Source: CAZVCJ01 sp964625745 (GTDB lineage: Bacteria; Chloroflexota; Anaerolineae; VGOG01). Taken from it: a stretch of DNA of 7,859 nt. The translations under genes were made by a program, and so were the position numbers. Under the pieces are notes generated by a model. The model had not been told where the DNA came from and ran no database searches. It saw only the letters and a program-made list of their open reading frames with translations. Shown here piece after piece: positions 5,944 through 7,859 of the stretch. The first letter of the stretch is position 1. Each line of letters begins with the position of its first letter. The stretch lies in the NCBI GenBank assembly GCA_964625745.1, contig CAZVCJ010000180.1, positions 1 through 7,859 of the forward strand. The letters run 5' to 3'.

Positions 5944-7044
5944 CTAAGGATTGGACTGATCTCCGAAGATGAAGCTCCTGTAGAGTCTCTCTAGAGCGTC
6001 GATCTTCTCCTCATGTGAGAGCCCGCTTAGGGTATGGAATGCAGAAGCAGCCTGCAGGTTTGGAGGTGATTCCAAGAGAAGAATCTGGGCTTCAGTGGGG
6101 CGCCAATCACTTCCCGCCAAATTCGCAAGTGGTTTGAGAACATAGTAATGCATTTCAATGTACTTACGAATCCAGTCTGGTTTTTCAAGAGACACCACTC
6201 GAGCGAGAAACTCGATTATGAATGCCTTCAACTGAAACAGCAAACCTTCCAGTTGCTCTAGACTGAGTCCAGAGGTCTTGTCTATAGGCTGAAAGGAAGC
6301 ATATGCCCCAACGAGCCTATCCGGCAGAGACTGAGAGGGAATCAGATGGTTGAAGAAACTGAAATGGATGTTCACTCCTTGATAGACCTCAATCGTCGCA
6401 AAGTAGTCAATTGGAATTGCTTCAACAGAACCCCAGACATCAACAGGTTTCAAATTGTAGTACTCCCTGATGATGAAGCATCTGTCAGCATTGACACTGT
6501 ATGGGCCTTGGAATTCGTGACTAGCTGCATGCTGGCATACATGTAAGAGATCGCACAAAGAGAACAGAAGGGCATTGATCCTGCCTAGCGTCTTGGCGGT
6601 CTGGTTCCACTCATACTCTCTGACTGCCGTTTTGGTTAACAACTGACATCTGTTCAGGATTTGGAGAGCAAGTGCCGGGTCTAGTAGATGATTCTTCCCA
6701 GAGGTGCAAAAAGGATCTATTCTTCGTGCTCCAATGATCTCCAGAAGCTTGCTCACCAAAAAGGTGCGTTCTTCCTTAGTGAGATCGCTGGCCGACATGC
6801 CGTAGACTGAATGCATAACCTGAGAGACACGAGAAGGCAGAAGGACTTGACCGATCTGCTCTACAGTAATGCCCTTCCGTTCCACCTCCTCGAGAAGGGA
6901 CAGGACATGGCGAAAGTAGAACTCTTGCAGATACGAGTCGGCCTCGATAACATACGGAGGCCACTCAGGCATCGGAACGGCTGCACTGCATTCCGCTATG
7001 ACTTTGCATAGAGTCTCTAATTGACCCAAACGCTGACTAAACAT
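5944..7044 (-). CDS. Unrecognised 366-residue protein coupled to a phosphohistidine domain
   Basis: I do not recognise this protein. It is soluble-looking: no signal peptide and no clear membrane segment. The first half is mainly helical, with a patch rich in Cys and His at CDLLHVCQHAASHEF; then comes GPYSVNADRCFIIREYYNLKPVDVW, a probable beta-rich section (IEVYQGVNIHFSFFNHL), and further helices (LEQLEGLLFQLKAFIIEFLARV). The start ATG at 7044 was chosen over an ATG 24 nt upstream because AGGGGAG (7054-7060) lies 9 nt before it and because it gives an 8-nt overlap with the upstream gene's TAG, typical of translational coupling. The partner is a freestanding PEP-utilizer phosphohistidine domain, so this protein may supply the substrate-binding part that fused enzymes carry in one chain. 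It has no PPDK-type ATP-grasp motif that I can see. GC is visibly lower than in the sugar genes to the left. Confidence 0.8.
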   Translation of the reverse strand: MFSQRLGQLETLCKVIAECSAAVPMPEWPPYVIEADSYLQEFYFRHVLSLLEEVERKGITVEQIGQVLLPSRVSQVMHSVYGMSASDLTKEERTFLVSKLLEIIGARRIDPFCTSGKNHLLDPALALQILNRCQLLTKTAVREYEWNQTAKTLGRINALLFSLCDLLHVCQHAASHEFQGPYSVNADRCFIIREYYNLKPVDVWGSVEAIPIDYFATIEVYQGVNIHFSFFNHLIPSQSLPDRLVGAYASFQPIDKTSGLSLEQLEGLLFQLKAFIIEFLARVVSLEKPDWIRKYIEMHYYVLKPLANLAGSDWRPTEAQILLLESPPNLQAASAFHTLSGLSHEEKIDALERLYRSFIFGDQSNP

Positions 7045-7393
7045 AGTACACAACTCCCCTAGTCCCATCTACGGTGACAATCTGCCCGTCAAACAGACAC
7101 TTCGTGCCGATTCTAGTACCAACAACCGCAGGAACCCCCATCTCGCGGGCTATGCTAGCGGCATGCGAAGTTATGCCGCCAACGTCTGTAACGATGGCTG
7201 CCACTTCCAGAACAAAGGGCGTGAAAAATGGAGTGGTGAAGCGGGCTACCACCACATCCCCAGACCCAATCTCATGTAAGTCAGTCATCTCCAAGACCCT
7301 CCGCACCCTACCTGTACCTCTGCCTGGGCTCGCGGCAATCCCGGTTACTACTTCAGGGCATTCTTTGGGTCTCTGTTCTGTGGCTTCGGACAT
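7037..7393 (-). CDS. Freestanding PEP-utilizing enzyme mobile (phosphohistidine swivel) domain
   Basis: A 118-residue protein consisting almost only of the swivelling phosphohistidine domain of PEP synthase, PPDK, enzyme I and rifampicin phosphotransferase. Seen: the leading VTGIAASPGRGTGRVRRV (16-33) and the signature DVGGITSHAASIARE (70-84) with His77 as the expected phospho-acceptor, then GVPAVVGT and a terminal VTVDGTRGVVYYV, as at the end of this domain. No ATP-grasp or PEP-binding barrel is attached, so it must work with partners. In fused enzymes the domain carries phosphate between two active sites. The ATG at 7393 is set by AAGGAGG (7398-7404), 4 nt upstream; an in-frame TTG at 7444 lacks such a site. 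It overlaps the next gene by 8 nt, so the two are made together. Split systems such as phenylphosphate synthase are a precedent, but no ATP-binding partner is visible here. Confidence 0.9.
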   Translation of the reverse strand: MSEATEQRPKECPEVVTGIAASPGRGTGRVRRVLEMTDLHEIGSGDVVVARFTTPFFTPFVLEVAAIVTDVGGITSHAASIAREMGVPAVVGTRIGTKCLFDGQIVTVDGTRGVVYYV

Positions 7394-7397
7394 ACGG

Positions 7398-7404
7398 CCT
7401 CCTT
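7398..7404 (-). promoter_or_regulatory. Shine-Dalgarno site fixing the start of the phosphohistidine-domain gene
   Basis: AAGGAGG on the minus strand, 4 nt before the ATG at 7393-7391. It argues against the longer reading from TTG 7444, which would add 17 residues unlike the domain's usual start. The rest of the 127-nt gap up to 7520 shows no convincing promoter or terminator. Confidence 0.7.
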
Positions 7405-7520
7405 GCCTTACACATGGGTTGTGGTCCGTCAAAAAGCACGCCAAATGATACTACAGGCTTAGCATACTCGACTTATCTCAACCTGGAAGCTAGTCGCCCT
7501 CCAGCGTCGCCTCGTGGATG

Positions 7521-7805
7521 TTAGGAGCAGGGCCGAGTAGCTGACATTATACCCTGGAACAACAATAATACAGGGGTTGTCACCAGAGCGACTGCCAAGA
7601 CAGAACAAGCAATCGATGAGAACAAACACACAGATAGTTTCGTCAACCTTGAATCAACAATCACAGTCCAAACATCTCGCTTCTCGCCTGAATCGGCCAA
7701 AAACTGTGGGCGTTTAACCAGTGCTACTCTGTTAATCTCGTCAAGTTCCCAGGCCAGAACTATGCTGAAGCATCCAGCCGAAAAGAACAATAAGGCAGAT
7801 ACCAT
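7521..7805 (-). CDS. Small putative membrane protein with two hydrophobic segments
   Basis: Unrecognised, 94 residues from ATG 7805. Two hydrophobic stretches are visible: residues 3-19 (VSALLFFSAGCFSIVLAW region) and about 57-85 (LSVCLFSSIACSVLAVALVTTPVLLLF region), joined by a charged loop of about 37 residues that contains KRPQFLADSGEKRD. This suits a small inner-membrane hairpin protein. No good ribosome site precedes the ATG; the frame is open for a further nine codons up to a TAG, so a non-ATG start slightly upstream is possible. It sits 127 nt upstream of the phosphohistidine-domain gene on the same strand, with no clear functional link. GC is lower than in the sugar genes. Confidence 0.45.
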   Translation of the reverse strand: MVSALLFFSAGCFSIVLAWELDEINRVALVKRPQFLADSGEKRDVWTVIVDSRLTKLSVCLFSSIACSVLAVALVTTPVLLLFQGIMSATRPCS

Positions 7806-7859
7806 CTGTAGTTTCGCGTAAATCCGAGAGGGCTATCTCGAATTATTCAATAGTGCGCC

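Noticed and set aside
7394..7444. N-terminal extension of the phosphohistidine-domain protein from TTG 7444
   Set aside because: No ribosome site for the TTG, while AAGGAGG sits 4 nt before the ATG at 7393.

Overview
The window looks like a piece of a bacterial chromosome, most likely from Chloroflexota (Anaerolineae-type). That is an inference from three things: a substrate-binding lipoprotein whose lipidated Cys is followed by a long Glu/Lys/Val repeat linker ending in TPTP, a style common in that phylum; two kinds of dispersed palindromic intergenic repeat; and the mix of sugar-catabolism families. All genes I can support lie on the minus strand, so transcription runs from high to low coordinates. 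I see no tRNA, rRNA, CRISPR array or transposase.

Region A (about 1-3206) is a compact sugar-uptake and sugar-oxidation unit. A consensus sigma-70 promoter (TTGACA, 17-bp spacer, TATAAT) with a 10-bp-arm inverted repeat over its start site drives a GntR/HutC-type regulator that starts at TTG. Next come a sugar ABC-transporter binding lipoprotein, a strong GC-rich hairpin, and a short-chain dehydrogenase that runs off the left edge. The permease and ATPase genes are not in the window.

Region B (about 3207-5585) holds a Gfo/Idh/MocA-type oxidoreductase and a broken sugar isomerase of the L-fucose/L-arabinose isomerase-like type. The isomerase keeps its N-terminal and C-terminal parts, but they are joined out of frame and a large middle part appears to be gone. 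Two palindromic repeats flank it, one upstream at 4243-4340 and one downstream at 3259-3304. With region A this suggests a carbohydrate catabolism locus (import, isomerise, oxidise) under a GntR regulator, with one step lost.

Region C (about 5601-7859) has visibly lower GC in the lines I counted and seems to be a separate unit. It contains a freestanding phosphohistidine ('PEP-utilizing enzyme, mobile') domain of 118 residues. This overlaps by 8 nt a 366-residue protein that I do not recognise. Downstream is a small frameshifted Cys-rich reading frame, and upstream a small putative two-helix membrane protein. The phosphohistidine domain plus its translationally coupled unknown partner is the best candidate here for an undescribed system.
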